Shown: positions 51,688-61,825, counted from the first letter of the stretch. The stretch is DNA of 64,000 nucleotides from Agrobacterium tumefaciens (GCA_025560025.1 CP048487.1:1-64000), one strand, 5' to 3'. Made by a program: numbers and translations. The notes: a model not told the origin generated them from the sequence alone.

Positions 51688-52722
51688 ATGCCAAAAAACG
51701 AGATACCATCCTTTCCTCCAAACAGGCGTGTCGTCAGCCTCGTCTATGACGGCCTCTGTACCTTTGAGTTCGGAATCACGGCCGAGGTTTTTGGACTGCA
51801 TCGCCCGGAGGCAGGACCAGACTGGTATCAGTTCAAATCGGTCTCGCTGGAGGATCTGGTTCTTCATGCCTGTGGTGGCCTGACGGTCTCAGCGACAGGC
51901 ACTGAAGCCGATCTGCATCAGGCCGGAACGATCATCGTTCCCGGCTGGCGCGGACCCGATGCGCCTGTGCCCGATCAGATCTGCGACGCCCTGGTTCGCG
52001 CTCATCGGGGCGGCGCCCGGATCATCTCCATCTGTGGAGGTGCTTACGTGCTCGCAGCCGCCGGTCTGCTCGATGGCCGACGTGCCACAACGCATTGGCG
52101 TTTCGCCGAGGACCTGGCCCGCCGCTATCCAGCTATCGAAATCGACGCGAGCTGTCTCTATGTCGATGAGGGGGACATTCTGACTTCGGCGGGCAGCTCT
52201 GCAGGCATCGATCTGTGCCTGCATATCGTCCGGGCGGATTTCGGGGCGGAACTTGCCAATACGGTGGCGCGTCGTCTGGTGATGTATAGCCATCGCCAGG
52301 GTGGACAATCCCAGTTCATCGAACGCCCCGTGCCATTGAGGCGAGAGGCTGACCGCCTGTCATCGATCCTCGATCACATTCTGGCCAACCTTCAAGATCC
52401 GCACACAATCAGTTCACTTGCCCGCCACGTCGGTATGAGCGAGCGTACTTTTCAGCGTCGCTTTCAGTCCCTGACCGGTTTATCCCCGCTCAAATGGATC
52501 CTGAGGGAGCGGCTGGAGCAAGCCCGCATCCTGCTGGAAACCAGCTCTACCGCACCCGATGAGATCGCCAGAGTGACTGGGCTTGGAAGCGCCGAAAACC
52601 TGAGGCTTCAGTTCGGTCGATGTTACGGGGTCAGCCCCGTGGCTTACCGCAATCGTTTTGCCTTACGGTCAGCAGGTGACCAGATGCGCCTCAACGGCGC
52701 CAATCAAATTTCTCCAATTTAG
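51688..52722 (+). CDS. GlxA/FtrA-type regulator (DJ-1/PfpI plus AraC)
   Basis: 344 aa from ATG 51688 (MPKNEIPSFPPNRRVVSLVYDGLCTFEFGITAEVFGL). The N-terminal DJ-1/PfpI-like amidotransferase-type domain has the conserved cysteine elbow ISICGGAYVLAAAGLLDGRRATTHW. The C-terminal AraC domain has two helix-turn-helix units (TISSLARHVGMSERTFQRRFQSLTG; ARVTGLGSAENLRLQFGRCYGVSP). It is divergent from the NTF2-like gene and probably activates it. Confidence 0.93.
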   Translation: MPKNEIPSFPPNRRVVSLVYDGLCTFEFGITAEVFGLHRPEAGPDWYQFKSVSLEDLVLHACGGLTVSATGTEADLHQAGTIIVPGWRGPDAPVPDQICDALVRAHRGGARIISICGGAYVLAAAGLLDGRRATTHWRFAEDLARRYPAIEIDASCLYVDEGDILTSAGSSAGIDLCLHIVRADFGAELANTVARRLVMYSHRQGGQSQFIERPVPLRREADRLSSILDHILANLQDPHTISSLARHVGMSERTFQRRFQSLTGLSPLKWILRERLEQARILLETSSTAPDEIARVTGLGSAENLRLQFGRCYGVSPVAYRNRFALRSAGDQMRLNGANQISPI

Positions 52723-52756
52723 TTGGGGTGAATACCGTCCCCCGGGACTGCACGAT

Positions 52757-54016
52757 TCATGCGACAAGAAACGCGCCGCGAATATGTGGTCCGACGGTCG
52801 CTTCCGACGAACCCGCCGGGGTTTGCTGTGCTGCCACTTTCGGAGGCGGCATGCGTGTGCCAACGGCGAACAAGATGGCGCTGAGACCCGCAAAACCGGC
52901 AAACAGCAGGAACATGCCGGCTCCGCCAAAAGCACCAAGCATGGCGCCGCCGAGTGTCGGTCCGATGAAGTTGCCGACGGTCGAGAACGAATGAGCGCCA
53001 AAATAGCTGCCTCGGTTTCGGTCGTTCGCAATTCCGTCGACCAGCATGTATTCGCAGGGCACAACCAGGATCTCTCCAATTGTGAAGACGACCATTGAGA
53101 CCGCGAGACCCCAAAACCCGGCGGCGCTCATGAACCCGATTTCACCCAAGGCAAACAAAGTGCACCCGATCACAAGGCCATGGATTGCGCCTACGCGTTC
53201 AATGAACCGGCGGGCGAACGGATTTCCGATCAGGACAGCGGCACCATTGATTGAAACGAGATAGGCGTAAATTTCCATGCCTCCGGCGACATGGCTGGTG
53301 AGGTACGGGGCAAGCGTCGCTGACCATTGGCCATAAACCGCCATCAGCAGGATGCCGCCGCCGACAAAGAAGGTCAGCCGCGGATCGCGGATCGCAGCCC
53401 TAAGGCTCTCCAGCAACGGGACGGGTGCGTTCGCCTGAGGAACGACGTCACCTTGATGGATGGGCACGTGCAACAGGTGCAAGGCTACGGCGAACGCCAC
53501 ATAGACAGCGCCTGCAATGATGAAAAGAGTGGTGGAGGCCGCGCCCGCAGCTATGCCGATCAATGGGCCTATGGCCCAGCCCGCATTCGTCGCAGTGTAG
53601 CGCCATGAGAAATATTTGAGGCGCAGTGGTTGCGGGCACACGTCGCTCATCAGCGCGCGCGATATCGGCTCATAGATCGCGAGCGCGACCGCGGCGACGA
53701 TCTGGGCAACGCAAAAGGCGATGACGGTTTCCGCCAATCCCATAACGATCAGCGCAAGCGCCATGGAAAGCAGGGTAAGCGTCAGCATGGTCCTGCGGCC
53801 CACCCTGTCCGACAGGGAGCCTGCGAAAGGAGCTGCGACAGCGCCCACCAGGGGACCGATCCCCAGTAGCGCACCGATAGCGGCAGGACCGAGCCCGAAC
53901 GACTGTTGCAGCTTGATGGCCAGGAACGATAGCGTCATTGCACGTGCGATGGTCACCAGTCCTGATCCCGTAACCAGAAACAGGACGTAGTTCAGTCGTT
54001 GTCTTTCCTGCTTCAT
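52757..54016 (-). CDS. MFS transporter, multidrug-type
   Basis: 419 aa from ATG 54016 (MKQERQRLNYVLFLVTGSG), with GAGG five bases upstream; an ATG at 54058 is an alternative. Twelve predicted helices; the loop FAGSLSDRVGRRTMLTL is the canonical MFS motif A (GxLxDRxGRR). It ends 34 bases after the convergent FtrA-type gene. It follows another MFS gene in the same direction. A drug/metabolite exporter is likely. Confidence 0.9.
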   Translation of the reverse strand: MKQERQRLNYVLFLVTGSGLVTIARAMTLSFLAIKLQQSFGLGPAAIGALLGIGPLVGAVAAPFAGSLSDRVGRRTMLTLTLLSMALALIVMGLAETVIAFCVAQIVAAVALAIYEPISRALMSDVCPQPLRLKYFSWRYTATNAGWAIGPLIGIAAGAASTTLFIIAGAVYVAFAVALHLLHVPIHQGDVVPQANAPVPLLESLRAAIRDPRLTFFVGGGILLMAVYGQWSATLAPYLTSHVAGGMEIYAYLVSINGAAVLIGNPFARRFIERVGAIHGLVIGCTLFALGEIGFMSAAGFWGLAVSMVVFTIGEILVVPCEYMLVDGIANDRNRGSYFGAHSFSTVGNFIGPTLGGAMLGAFGGAGMFLLFAGFAGLSAILFAVGTRMPPPKVAAQQTPAGSSEATVGPHIRGAFLVA

Positions 54017-54143
54017 TGCATCCTCATCAACTTCATCGTCGGGGCGGTATAACCGCATTCGCGAAACTTCCGGTCTCTTAAATCAAATGAAACATCGATT
54101 TTTGCAACGTAGAGCGCTGCGACCTGCCATGTCGCGAATTCAG

Positions 54144-55349
54144 TCAAATGATGCGCTTTTCAGGAGAGAAACGCGTCGCGAGCGAGATGAGCAGGCAGAT
54201 GCCGACAGCCATCATGACCCAGGCCTGTGACAAGTCATCTGAATGGCCGCGCAGCCAGCCGGCTGCAAAGGGCATGATGCTTGCGATAATGTAGCCGCCG
54301 CCCTGGACGAAGGCCAAGAGCCGGCCGGCACTCGCCGGTTCGTCAGCGTGATCGAGCGTCACGATCAACGACAGAGGAAACAGCGCGCCGATCCCCAGTC
54401 CAAGCAGGATCATCGCGGAAAGTGCCATGGTCAGCGGCATGATGATGAGGCAGATCAGGCCCCCGAGAATGGCGAAAAGAGCGACGACCAGCGGTCCCCG
54501 ACGATCAGGAAAGCGATTGATGAACGCCGAAACAGCAAGACCGGCGACAACCTCCATCAGCGTAAGACCCGCGAGCATATAGCCGGCAATATCTTCGCTG
54601 CGCCCCAGTTGAACATAGAAAGGTGGCAGCCATGCCAGGACAAGCGTATAGGCGCCCGTACCGACGCCAAAGAAGATAAGCAGGAGCCAGGCTTTGCCGC
54701 TTCGTGACGGGGACAGACCCACGGTTTGACGGGATGCCGTTCGCTGTAAGGAGGCATCCGAAGGCGATGCTCCTTGCCACAGAACAAGTGCGAGGAGAGC
54801 AGGCAGCCCCCAAAGTCCCAGCATTGCTTCCCAGCCTACGAAACGGGACAAGCCAGCCGCTGTCGCGGCTGCGAGCGTTGCGCCGCCCATGATGCCGGTT
54901 GAGTACAAGCCCATCACGCGCCCTGCGCCGGACGGGAATACCTGCTTGATGAACCCCGGCATCAACGCTTGAACGCCAGCAATGCCAAGACCGCATGCTG
55001 CCGCACTGGCAAGAAGCCCGGCGCTGGAAAACCAGAAGAGCCGCGCTATGCAGGCAAGAGCGATGATCGCCACTCCCAGAGCAATGCCGCGTCTATCCCC
55101 AATCCATTGCTGCAGGGAAGAGCCGGCGAGCGCCCCGAGACCCATCAGAAAAACCGGAAGGGTGGTTAGCGCGCCCGCGCCGGTCGATGTGAGGCCCGAT
55201 GCAGCTTCAATCCGGTCGAGAACGGGGCCCAAAGCCGCAAGGGCCGGCCGCAAGTTCAGCGCAACGGCGACAACGGCGATTATCGAAAGGGTGTTCGAAG
55301 CGGAGGATGTTTCATAGCTTTTGCGTTGCACATCTTGATGTTTTAGCAC
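54144..55349 (-). CDS. MFS transporter, CynX/NimT type
   Basis: 401 aa, twelve helices. The first helix region VALNLRPALAALGPVLDRIEAASGLTSTGAGALTTLPVFLMG is diagnostic for the cyanate/nitroimidazole (CynX/NimT) subgroup. It is divergent from a MarR-type regulator gene (243 bp between them), a usual arrangement for a regulated exporter. Confidence 0.9.
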   Translation of the reverse strand: MLKHQDVQRKSYETSSASNTLSIIAVVAVALNLRPALAALGPVLDRIEAASGLTSTGAGALTTLPVFLMGLGALAGSSLQQWIGDRRGIALGVAIIALACIARLFWFSSAGLLASAAACGLGIAGVQALMPGFIKQVFPSGAGRVMGLYSTGIMGGATLAAATAAGLSRFVGWEAMLGLWGLPALLALVLWQGASPSDASLQRTASRQTVGLSPSRSGKAWLLLIFFGVGTGAYTLVLAWLPPFYVQLGRSEDIAGYMLAGLTLMEVVAGLAVSAFINRFPDRRGPLVVALFAILGGLICLIIMPLTMALSAMILLGLGIGALFPLSLIVTLDHADEPASAGRLLAFVQGGGYIIASIMPFAAGWLRGHSDDLSQAWVMMAVGICLLISLATRFSPEKRII

Positions 55350-55592
55350 TTTCTATATCTCTTTCTATTAAGAATCTTGACATCGAGATAAACTACATGG
55401 TTGAAAGCAGCAACAGGTTTGTGCGACCGCGTCGACGAGTTGCGTGCTTGCGCAGGATTAAAAACTAACGGCTGAACCGATGCTCAGAGAACAGAAAGCC
55501 AGATATGCCAGTTGGATCCGCGACCGGCCATGACAGTAGCTACCGGTACACGGTTGAATCATCGCGAACATTCTTAGAAGCGAGGCACGAAC

Positions 55593-56114
55593 ATGAGTGA
55601 GCCTATCAACGGCTTGGATCCCGCAGCCGCTGCAGCAGAACAGTGGCGGAGGGAACGACCTGACATTGATCCCTTTCCGATGGAGGTGCTCGGCCGTCTC
55701 GGAGAGATCACGCTGATCATCATGCGCGATCGTCTCATCCCCTTTTTTGCAGAGCATGGCCTACAAAGCGGGGAGTTCGACGTATTGGCAACATTGCGGC
55801 GCTCGGGTGCACCCTACGAACTCACCCCCACCCAGCTCTATGAATCCGCAATGCTCTCTTCAGGTGGAATGACGGCTCGTATAGATCGCCTTGAACGAGA
55901 GGGTTTGGCGGAGCGACGAAACCATCCGACCGATCGACGGGGTACACTGGTGGCTTTGACCCCCAAAGGTGTCTCGTTGATCGACGGGATCCTTGCGAAG
56001 CATGTCGAAAACGAGCGCCGGGCGCTGGCAGGATTAACAACGGCCGAGCAACATCAGTTCAACGCCCTTTCCATTAAGCTTCTTGCAGGCTTACGACATA
56101 CAAAATTACGGTGA
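55593..56114 (+). CDS. MarR-family transcriptional regulator
   Basis: 173 aa. The winged helix ELTPTQLYESAMLSSGGMTARIDRLEREGLAERRNHPTDRRGTLVALTPKG is complete, including the DxR wing tip. The N terminus is longer than usual (GLDPAAAAAEQWRRERPDIDPF...). Divergent from the CynX-type MFS gene, which it probably represses. Confidence 0.92.
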   Translation: MSEPINGLDPAAAAAEQWRRERPDIDPFPMEVLGRLGEITLIIMRDRLIPFFAEHGLQSGEFDVLATLRRSGAPYELTPTQLYESAMLSSGGMTARIDRLEREGLAERRNHPTDRRGTLVALTPKGVSLIDGILAKHVENERRALAGLTTAEQHQFNALSIKLLAGLRHTKLR

Positions 56115-56263
56115 ATGCGCCAGGAGCGGTTCTTCCGAAGGCATGCTGATGGGATGAGCCGCCTGCGAGGGGAACAAGCGCGCTATCAACTTTTGCGCGC
56201 GTCAGGGTTTCGCGGCCGAATCTACCCGGATGGTCAAACCCTTACCGGCTATCCATTCCAGCT

Positions 56264-57448
56264 ATGCCCGATGCCAGCGCGTTCCCAGACCTGAACTTTG
56301 AACGTATTCGCAATAGTATGTCCTCTCTTACGGAGCCGTATAATGGCACTGAAGCTCTCTCGGCCCTCCCGCCGATGCACATGAAGCTCTCGCTCAAGCT
56401 TGTTTCCTTGGGCCTGGTTGCACTGGTCGTTCTGCCGGTCGCAGTGGGCAGCGTCTACGAGGTACTGTCTCGGCATTGGACCAAGGCAAAATACCCGCCT
56501 CCGGGCAGACTGATTGACGTGGGAGGACGGAATATCCACCTCGATTGCCGTGGCCAAGGATCGCCGACCGTCATTCTTGAGGCGGGATTGGACCATTATG
56601 GGACGCTTTCGTGGGCAAAGGTACATGACAGCGTCGCACGCCTTACTCGCGCTTGTGCCTATGATCGCGCCGGAATTATGTGGAGCGAGCCGAAGGCCAC
56701 GCCGCAGCACGCCGATGCCGTGGCAGAGGATCTTCGGGCTGTCCTGACCGCGGCAGGAGAGAAGGGACCTTTAATTCTGGTCGGCCATTCGATCGGTGGG
56801 CCTTACAGCATGGCCTACACCCGGAAATTTGGTGACGAAGTCGCGGGCCTGGTGTTCGTCGACGCCTCGCATCCGGATCAGGTCGCTCGGTTCGCGGAGG
56901 TTGCGAACACACCGCCGGACTACATCAACGAGGCTATGCAGATCGCGTCGAGCCTTGCGTGGACAGGGATTATCCGCCTCATGGCGACGGCTGACGACGC
57001 ACATGATGTCCCGGTACGCGTCACGGAGAAGGCCAACGCCTTTGTCAGCACATCGCTGGCGGCCGTGGTGTCCGAGAATATGAATGTCGATCAGACGCTG
57101 GAGGAGGCCGGCGGCCTCCGCACTTTGGGTGACCGCCCCTTGGTCGTGCTCACGGCAATGGCACCGCTCGGCAAAGACGCTGTAAATGCAGAGAAAATGT
57201 CTCGGCAGGAGGACACGCGTCGTCGTGACGTTTGGAGGAAGCTGCATGAGGACGAAGCCTCCTGGTCAACGCGCAGCCGGCACCAGCTTCTGGCTGATTC
57301 CGGACACTATATCCAGTTCACTCGGCCTGACGCGGTCATTGCCGCCATTCTCGAGGTCGTGGATCACGTGCGGTTTGAAAACACCGGCGTGGGCGATTTG
57401 CGCCGACGGCAAAGTGCTTTGTCGGCGTCACCTGCTTTTAACAAATAA
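56264..57448 (+). CDS. Membrane-anchored alpha/beta hydrolase
   Basis: Up to 394 aa; ATG 56381 (MKLSLKLVSLGLVALVVLPVAVG) would begin with an N-terminal membrane anchor and looks the best start, though none has a clear ribosome-binding site. The alpha/beta fold has the nucleophile elbow GHSIGG, an upstream strand ending in YDRAGIMWSEP, and a C-terminal His in DSGHYIQFTRPDAV. Broadly an esterase/epoxide-hydrolase-like enzyme; the substrate is unknown. Confidence 0.83.
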   Translation: MPDASAFPDLNFERIRNSMSSLTEPYNGTEALSALPPMHMKLSLKLVSLGLVALVVLPVAVGSVYEVLSRHWTKAKYPPPGRLIDVGGRNIHLDCRGQGSPTVILEAGLDHYGTLSWAKVHDSVARLTRACAYDRAGIMWSEPKATPQHADAVAEDLRAVLTAAGEKGPLILVGHSIGGPYSMAYTRKFGDEVAGLVFVDASHPDQVARFAEVANTPPDYINEAMQIASSLAWTGIIRLMATADDAHDVPVRVTEKANAFVSTSLAAVVSENMNVDQTLEEAGGLRTLGDRPLVVLTAMAPLGKDAVNAEKMSRQEDTRRRDVWRKLHEDEASWSTRSRHQLLADSGHYIQFTRPDAVIAAILEVVDHVRFENTGVGDLRRRQSALSASPAFNK

Positions 57449-57462
57449 TGGAATAGAACGAC

Positions 57463-57921
57463 ATGTCTCCTAAATACCTTCCACTTGTTGCCCTGCTGGC
57501 ATCCTGGCCACACGTAGCGGCCGCCGCTGACGAATTTCCAAAGCGTCAGTCGGGTTTGTGGGTATTCGACTCTCCGGATAATCGCTTGGTAAAGGGGAGT
57601 TTGTGCGTCGATGACACTCGCACCAACTTCGTGGAGACGGATATCTGGTCGAATTTTGCGCAGGAGTGTGTTGTGTCCAATAATGTGGGCAGCCTCGGGC
57701 CTCAGAAAATTGAGGCGAACTGCCAATCGTCGATGACTGGCAAGGTAAAACTCACCGTCACCTATGACGGGGATTTCAAATCCCGTTACCACTTTGTTTC
57801 GGTCAGTTTGTTTGAGGGGATGGGCGGAAAAGACGACCAACTGACTTCGACGGTCGAAGCCGTGTATCAAGGACAATGCCCGGACGGCATGAAGCCAGGC
57901 ATGCGAAGACCCGGCACCTGA
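57463..57921 (+). CDS. Secreted DUF3617-like protein
   Basis: 152 aa with a signal peptide ending at VAAAADE. The mature part has the layout of DUF3617 proteins: a start near KRQSGLWVF, four cysteines including SLCVDD and QECVVS, and an end of the type GQCPDGMKPGMRRPGT. It begins 14 bases after the hydrolase stop, so both are probably cotranscribed. No function is known to me. Confidence 0.72.
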   Translation: MSPKYLPLVALLASWPHVAAAADEFPKRQSGLWVFDSPDNRLVKGSLCVDDTRTNFVETDIWSNFAQECVVSNNVGSLGPQKIEANCQSSMTGKVKLTVTYDGDFKSRYHFVSVSLFEGMGGKDDQLTSTVEAVYQGQCPDGMKPGMRRPGT

Positions 57922-57977
57922 CGATCTCTTGAAGCCGGCACGATCTCCGGGATGTTTCTTAAAAATGTGAATGACCC

Positions 57978-59189
57978 ATGACATATTCCATCAGCTTCCG
58001 CGAGCGCATTATCCTCTATGCCCTTCTAACCTCGTTGACCTCAATCAGCATCGATGCGCTCCTGCCGGCATTACGCCAGATCGGAGAAGAGGTCGGTGTC
58101 GCGCCGCCGCTATCCACGCAGCACATCATATCACTCTTTATCTTCGGCATGGCATTCGGGGAATTGTTGGTGGGGCCGTTGTCCGACGCGATAGGGCGCA
58201 AGAAAGCGCTCGTGCTCGGTGTTTGCCTCTACGCGGTCGGAACCATCACGGCGATGCTGGCCGGATCGCTCGAAATAGTCATCATTGGCCGGTTCCTTCA
58301 AGGCGTAGGAGCGTCGGGCCCCAAGATCGCAACACGGGCCATGATCCGCGATCAATTCGACGGCGATGCGATGGCGCGCGTCATGTCCTTCATGTTCACG
58401 CTCTTCATTCTCGTGCCGATGCTGGCTCCAGCCATGGGTCAGGGCATGATCTCGTTTGGCGGGTGGCGCAGCGTCTTCGGAATTTGTCTTGCGATTGCGC
58501 TCCTGCTTGGTATCTGGCTGGTGATGCGACACCCGGAAACATTGCCAGTCCCTAAACGCATACCGCTCCAGCCGACACTGTTGGTTCGGAATGGCGGGCG
58601 GATCCTGTCAAAGCGCCGTGTGACCTTACTGATCATCGCAACCGGGATCGTGTTCGGCGCGCAGCTCCTCTATCTCAGCACGGCGGCGGATTTGTTCTTC
58701 GACGCCTATGGGATCAAGGAAACATTCCCATTCTACTTTGCTGTCCTGGCCACAGGAATAGGCTTGGCATCGTACCTTAATGCAAGGTTCGTACAGAAAT
58801 TCGGCATGGATGCTATGGCGCGCGCCGCCTTCATCGGGCTTGCATCCGTTGGTCTCTTTATGCTGCTCGCCTCGATGCTCTGGGGCGGCCGTCTGCCTCT
58901 TGTCGCCTTAATGCTGTTCGGGTTTTCCGCATTCTTTGCCGTTGGGATATTGTTCGGCAATCTCAACGCGATGGCGATGCGCTCTCTTGGCCAGGTTGCC
59001 GGCCTGGGCGCTTCCCTGATCGCGTCGGGATCGAGTTTCGTTGCGACCCTGTACGCCATCGGCATAGGAAGTTTCTATGACGGAACGGCCATAAATCTGG
59101 CAGTCGGTTTCTTTGTCGCAGGTGTCAGCGCCCTGGTTCTGGCGGAACTCGCAGGGGATGACGCCTCGCCGGTCGAAGCCGCTCGTTAA
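57978..59189 (+). CDS. MFS drug transporter, Bcr/CflA type
   Basis: 403 aa, twelve helices. The start ITSISIDALLPALRQIGEEVGVAPPLSTQHIISLFIFGMAFGELLVGPLSDAIGRKKAL contains the Bcr/CflA signature and motif A (GPLSDAIGRKK); motif C-like glycines follow (GRFLQGVGASG). Likely a proton-driven drug exporter. It lies 56 bases after the DUF3617-like gene. Confidence 0.92.
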   Translation: MTYSISFRERIILYALLTSLTSISIDALLPALRQIGEEVGVAPPLSTQHIISLFIFGMAFGELLVGPLSDAIGRKKALVLGVCLYAVGTITAMLAGSLEIVIIGRFLQGVGASGPKIATRAMIRDQFDGDAMARVMSFMFTLFILVPMLAPAMGQGMISFGGWRSVFGICLAIALLLGIWLVMRHPETLPVPKRIPLQPTLLVRNGGRILSKRRVTLLIIATGIVFGAQLLYLSTAADLFFDAYGIKETFPFYFAVLATGIGLASYLNARFVQKFGMDAMARAAFIGLASVGLFMLLASMLWGGRLPLVALMLFGFSAFFAVGILFGNLNAMAMRSLGQVAGLGASLIASGSSFVATLYAIGIGSFYDGTAINLAVGFFVAGVSALVLAELAGDDASPVEAAR

Positions 59190-59257
59190 GCAGAAGCCAA
59201 GACAGGAATTCATGAAAGCCGAACAAACGTCAATTCGCCCGGCTTTGCGTAGCGGCT

Positions 59258-59634
59258 TTAAATCACCTGGCCGACATCGATACGATTCCCGTCCGGGTCC
59301 TCGAATACAAATGCTCGCAGGCCGTAATCCTTGTCCTGAAGGCTTTTGATGATCCTTGCGCCGTGTCGCTTGCAAACAGCATGGAGGGCATCAATGTCAT
59401 CCACCACCAGGTGGGCAACATTGAAATCCGCAGCTTTGTGACCGGCTGCAAGGTCAGATGTAGCTCACCCTGATCGCGCTTCAGGATCATGAAGCCGACA
59501 GGATTACCGTTCTCGAAAATCTTCTGGAAGCCGAGAACCTGGGTATAAAAACTATGGGACTTACTCATGTCCCTTACGGGGAGCGTGGCGGCAATTCGTC
59601 CAAAACGGACGCCGTGACTGGCGATATCGTGCAT
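59258..59634 (-). pseudogene. VOC (glyoxalase/bleomycin-resistance) protein, frameshifted
   Basis: Starts MHDIASHGVRFGRIAATLPVRDMSKSHSFYTQVLGFQKIF, a normal VOC N terminus. A one-base loss near 59445 changes frame. The neighbouring frame continues AHLVVDDIDALHAVCKRHGA and ends EDPDGNRIDVGQVI-stop at 59258. Without the shift it would be a complete protein of about 125 aa, so the lesion is recent or a sequencing error. Confidence 0.8.
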
Positions 59635-60056
59635 CGCAGAGCCTCTGATTGCAAAGCCGCGATCTCATCTCCAGACGGTGCTGGTCGATGTGGTGCGCTT
59701 TGTTGTTTGAATCAGCAGGACGGTGCCTACGAGGTCTGTTTAACCTGTCTCGGTCCCTCGGGGAATAGGGATTTTGTCGCTGAACTCCGAAGACTGTCGT
59801 AAGATCAGGATTTCGGCCTCGGTCATGTAAATTAAACTGCGATGCGATTTCCTTCGCTATCGGTAATTCCAGCGACAACCACTTCCGCTGCCCGGCGTCT
59901 ATGGCAATAGGCAAGTGGTGAAGGACGACAAGGTTATCGGCAGTTGGAGGGATGTATTACGAAAAGTGAATGTCGCCTCCACCGCAAGAGCCTGCAGCAT
60001 CGATTTGCTGATCGCCGATCTGCCGAGGGACTGCGTGACGACCTCGATCCAACGGA
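59635..60056. other. 422 bp with no recognisable gene
   Basis: Short frames only. A plus-strand stretch VVKDDKVIGSWRDVLRKVN has a protein-like look but no start or family. Confidence 0.35.
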
Positions 60057-60590
60057 TCACACGCGGCTCATGAAAGCTCTCAGAAGTGCCAGACCCTCTG
60101 GCCAATCGCCAAGTTGGCTTTGGTCGTTGATATGGCCAGCCGCGCCGACCACCTTTAAATCGCCGCCCCATTGCTCTGCCCGCATCTTGACATAAGGCAG
60201 TGAACCGTAGGGATCATTGGTGCTTGCCACGATAAGAGAGGGAAATCGGAATTTAGCCTCAGGCGCGCCTGCAAAGCTTATCGCCTGTGGGGGAAAAGCC
60301 GGAGATGCCGGGTCAGGCACGGCAACCAACATCGCCCCTCTGATTTGCAGATCGGAAACTTGATGCCAATGGGCGACGAGCAGGCAGGCCAGGCTATGGG
60401 CAACCAGAATGGGCGACGTTTGCGCGGCACGCACGGCTACCTCCAACGCCACGATCCAGTTGGAAAGATCTGGGTCATCCCAACTTGTCGGGGCAAAACG
60501 GCTTATGGAGGATTCGGCGTCCTCCCAAAGTGTATGCCAGTGGAGCTTGCCGGAATTGCCGATACCCGGCAAATGAATGATTTCTGTCAT
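60057..60590 (-). CDS. RBBP9/YdeN-type serine hydrolase
   Basis: 177 aa from ATG 60590 (MTEIIHLPGIGNSGKLHWHTLWE); a longer frame overlaps the divergent regulator and is rejected. The nucleophile is Ser in VAHSLACLL, the acid is Asp in STNDPYGS and the His is in GAAGHINDQS, matching the RBBP9 family. Divergent from an Lrp-type gene. Confidence 0.88.
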   Translation of the reverse strand: MTEIIHLPGIGNSGKLHWHTLWEDAESSISRFAPTSWDDPDLSNWIVALEVAVRAAQTSPILVAHSLACLLVAHWHQVSDLQIRGAMLVAVPDPASPAFPPQAISFAGAPEAKFRFPSLIVASTNDPYGSLPYVKMRAEQWGGDLKVVGAAGHINDQSQLGDWPEGLALLRAFMSRV

Positions 60591-60692
60591 ACTGCGCCTC
60601 TTCGTTGTTCGCCGCCATGATGGGCATTTACGAGAACGAGAAAAATAGGCATTCATCGGAAAAGAACTCCGAAACCCGATAGATTCAAGGTC

Positions 60693-61167
60693 ATGACAAA
60701 GCATTTCGACGCCCGTACCGAACTCGATCCAACAGACATTTCCATGATCGAAATATTGCAGGACGACGGGCGCATCAGCGTTTCTGAACTTGGAAGAAGG
60801 GTCGGCCTCTCTCAGCCGGCCACGTCCGAACAGCCTGAAACGGCTTGAAGAACGCGGCATCATCAACGGCTACAGGGCTGTCATCGATCCTGCTTCTGTA
60901 GGTCTTGGAATGATGGCGATCGTCCGCCTGCGCACCACACACGAACACATCAAAACTTGTCTGAAGCAGTTTTCCGAGATGCCGCAGGTCATTGAGGTCC
61001 TGAGGCTGACAGGAGAGGACTGCTTCCATCTGAAAGTGATCGTGCCCACACCAGCCGAGCTGGAAGGCACTGTCGATGCGGTTGCTCGCTATGGTTCGGT
61101 CACTACGGCGATCGTTCTGCGCAGCGAGCCGGTCAAGCGTATTGGACGTGAGCTACTGAAAGGCTAG
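60693..61167 (+). pseudogene. Lrp/AsnC-family regulator, single-base frameshift
   Basis: ATG 60693 opens MTKHFDARTELDPTDISMIEILQDDGRISVSELGRRVGLSQPATSE, the winged-helix half. An extra base near 60830 then shifts the frame. The continuation RLEERGIINGYRAVIDPASVGLGMMAIVRLR...GEDCFHLKVIVPTPAELEGTVDAVARYG is the intact ligand-binding RAM domain. Every other position is normal, so this is a very recent lesion or a sequencing error. A late start at 60790 would yield only the RAM half. Confidence 0.82.
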
Positions 61168-61203
61168 GTGTCCAAGACCTGGAATTCTGCTCCAGGTAGA
61201 CGG

Positions 61204-61809
61204 TCAGCCGGGTCGAAGTTCTTGAATCCAGGCATGTCCTGGATGCAGTGCCTCCAACCATCGATGAAGGGCGGATCTCTCTGTGGATTCCAAGCGAGGT
61301 AAAGCATTGCGGAAGTCCTGATCATCTTTCTCGCGGGCGTGCCTGGCTTTGAAGAGCAGGACGATGTGTGGCGCGAGATACCGGATGCCGCCGGCTGTCG
61401 CGCGTATGGCTTTGGCTCTGGGAAGGGTCAAAGATGGATCGCGTTTGTAGACCCACATGTCCAGCGATCCCCGATCGACCATCATGTCGACGCGCCAACG
61501 CCCGGCACCGATATCCGCACCCCAGAGCTGCCAAACATCCTCGGGCAGTGGTTCTACCCGGGGGAGATGATCGAGTTTGCCATCCCTCGCTGTAAAGAAC
61601 TCCAGATCCGACAGGACGCTGCGATAGCCTTGGGCCTGGCATGCAGGCACCGAAAACTCAAGGTCTTCATGTGCGCGGGTCTGCTCGCCGTGCCAAAGAT
61701 CCAGGGCCCAGCCGCCTACAATATACCAGTCGGTGTCAGCACGGCCGAGACGAGCGACCAACTCCTCCGGGGACCATGCTTCCCAAGCGTCATCTGGTGG
61801 TGGCTGCAT
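61204..61809 (-). CDS. Nucleotidyltransferase-like protein (aminoglycoside adenylyltransferase type)
   Basis: 201 aa. WYIVGGWALDLWHGEQTRAHEDLEFSV carries the GG(W/S) strand and the D-x-(D/E) metal pair of the aminoglycoside-2''-adenylyltransferase-like domain. APHIVLLFKARHAREKDDQDFRNALPRL is the conserved C-terminal segment. Such chromosomal/plasmid homologues are widespread and many are not resistance enzymes, so the substrate is open. Confidence 0.82.
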   Translation of the reverse strand: MQPPPDDAWEAWSPEELVARLGRADTDWYIVGGWALDLWHGEQTRAHEDLEFSVPACQAQGYRSVLSDLEFFTARDGKLDHLPRVEPLPEDVWQLWGADIGAGRWRVDMMVDRGSLDMWVYKRDPSLTLPRAKAIRATAGGIRYLAPHIVLLFKARHAREKDDQDFRNALPRLESTERSALHRWLEALHPGHAWIQELRPG

Positions 61810-61825
61810 TGAAGCGTTTCTCCTG

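Noticed and set aside
61204-61809. Aminoglycoside resistance gene
   Set aside because: The adenylyltransferase-like fold is common in non-resistance proteins; resistance cannot be claimed from motifs alone.
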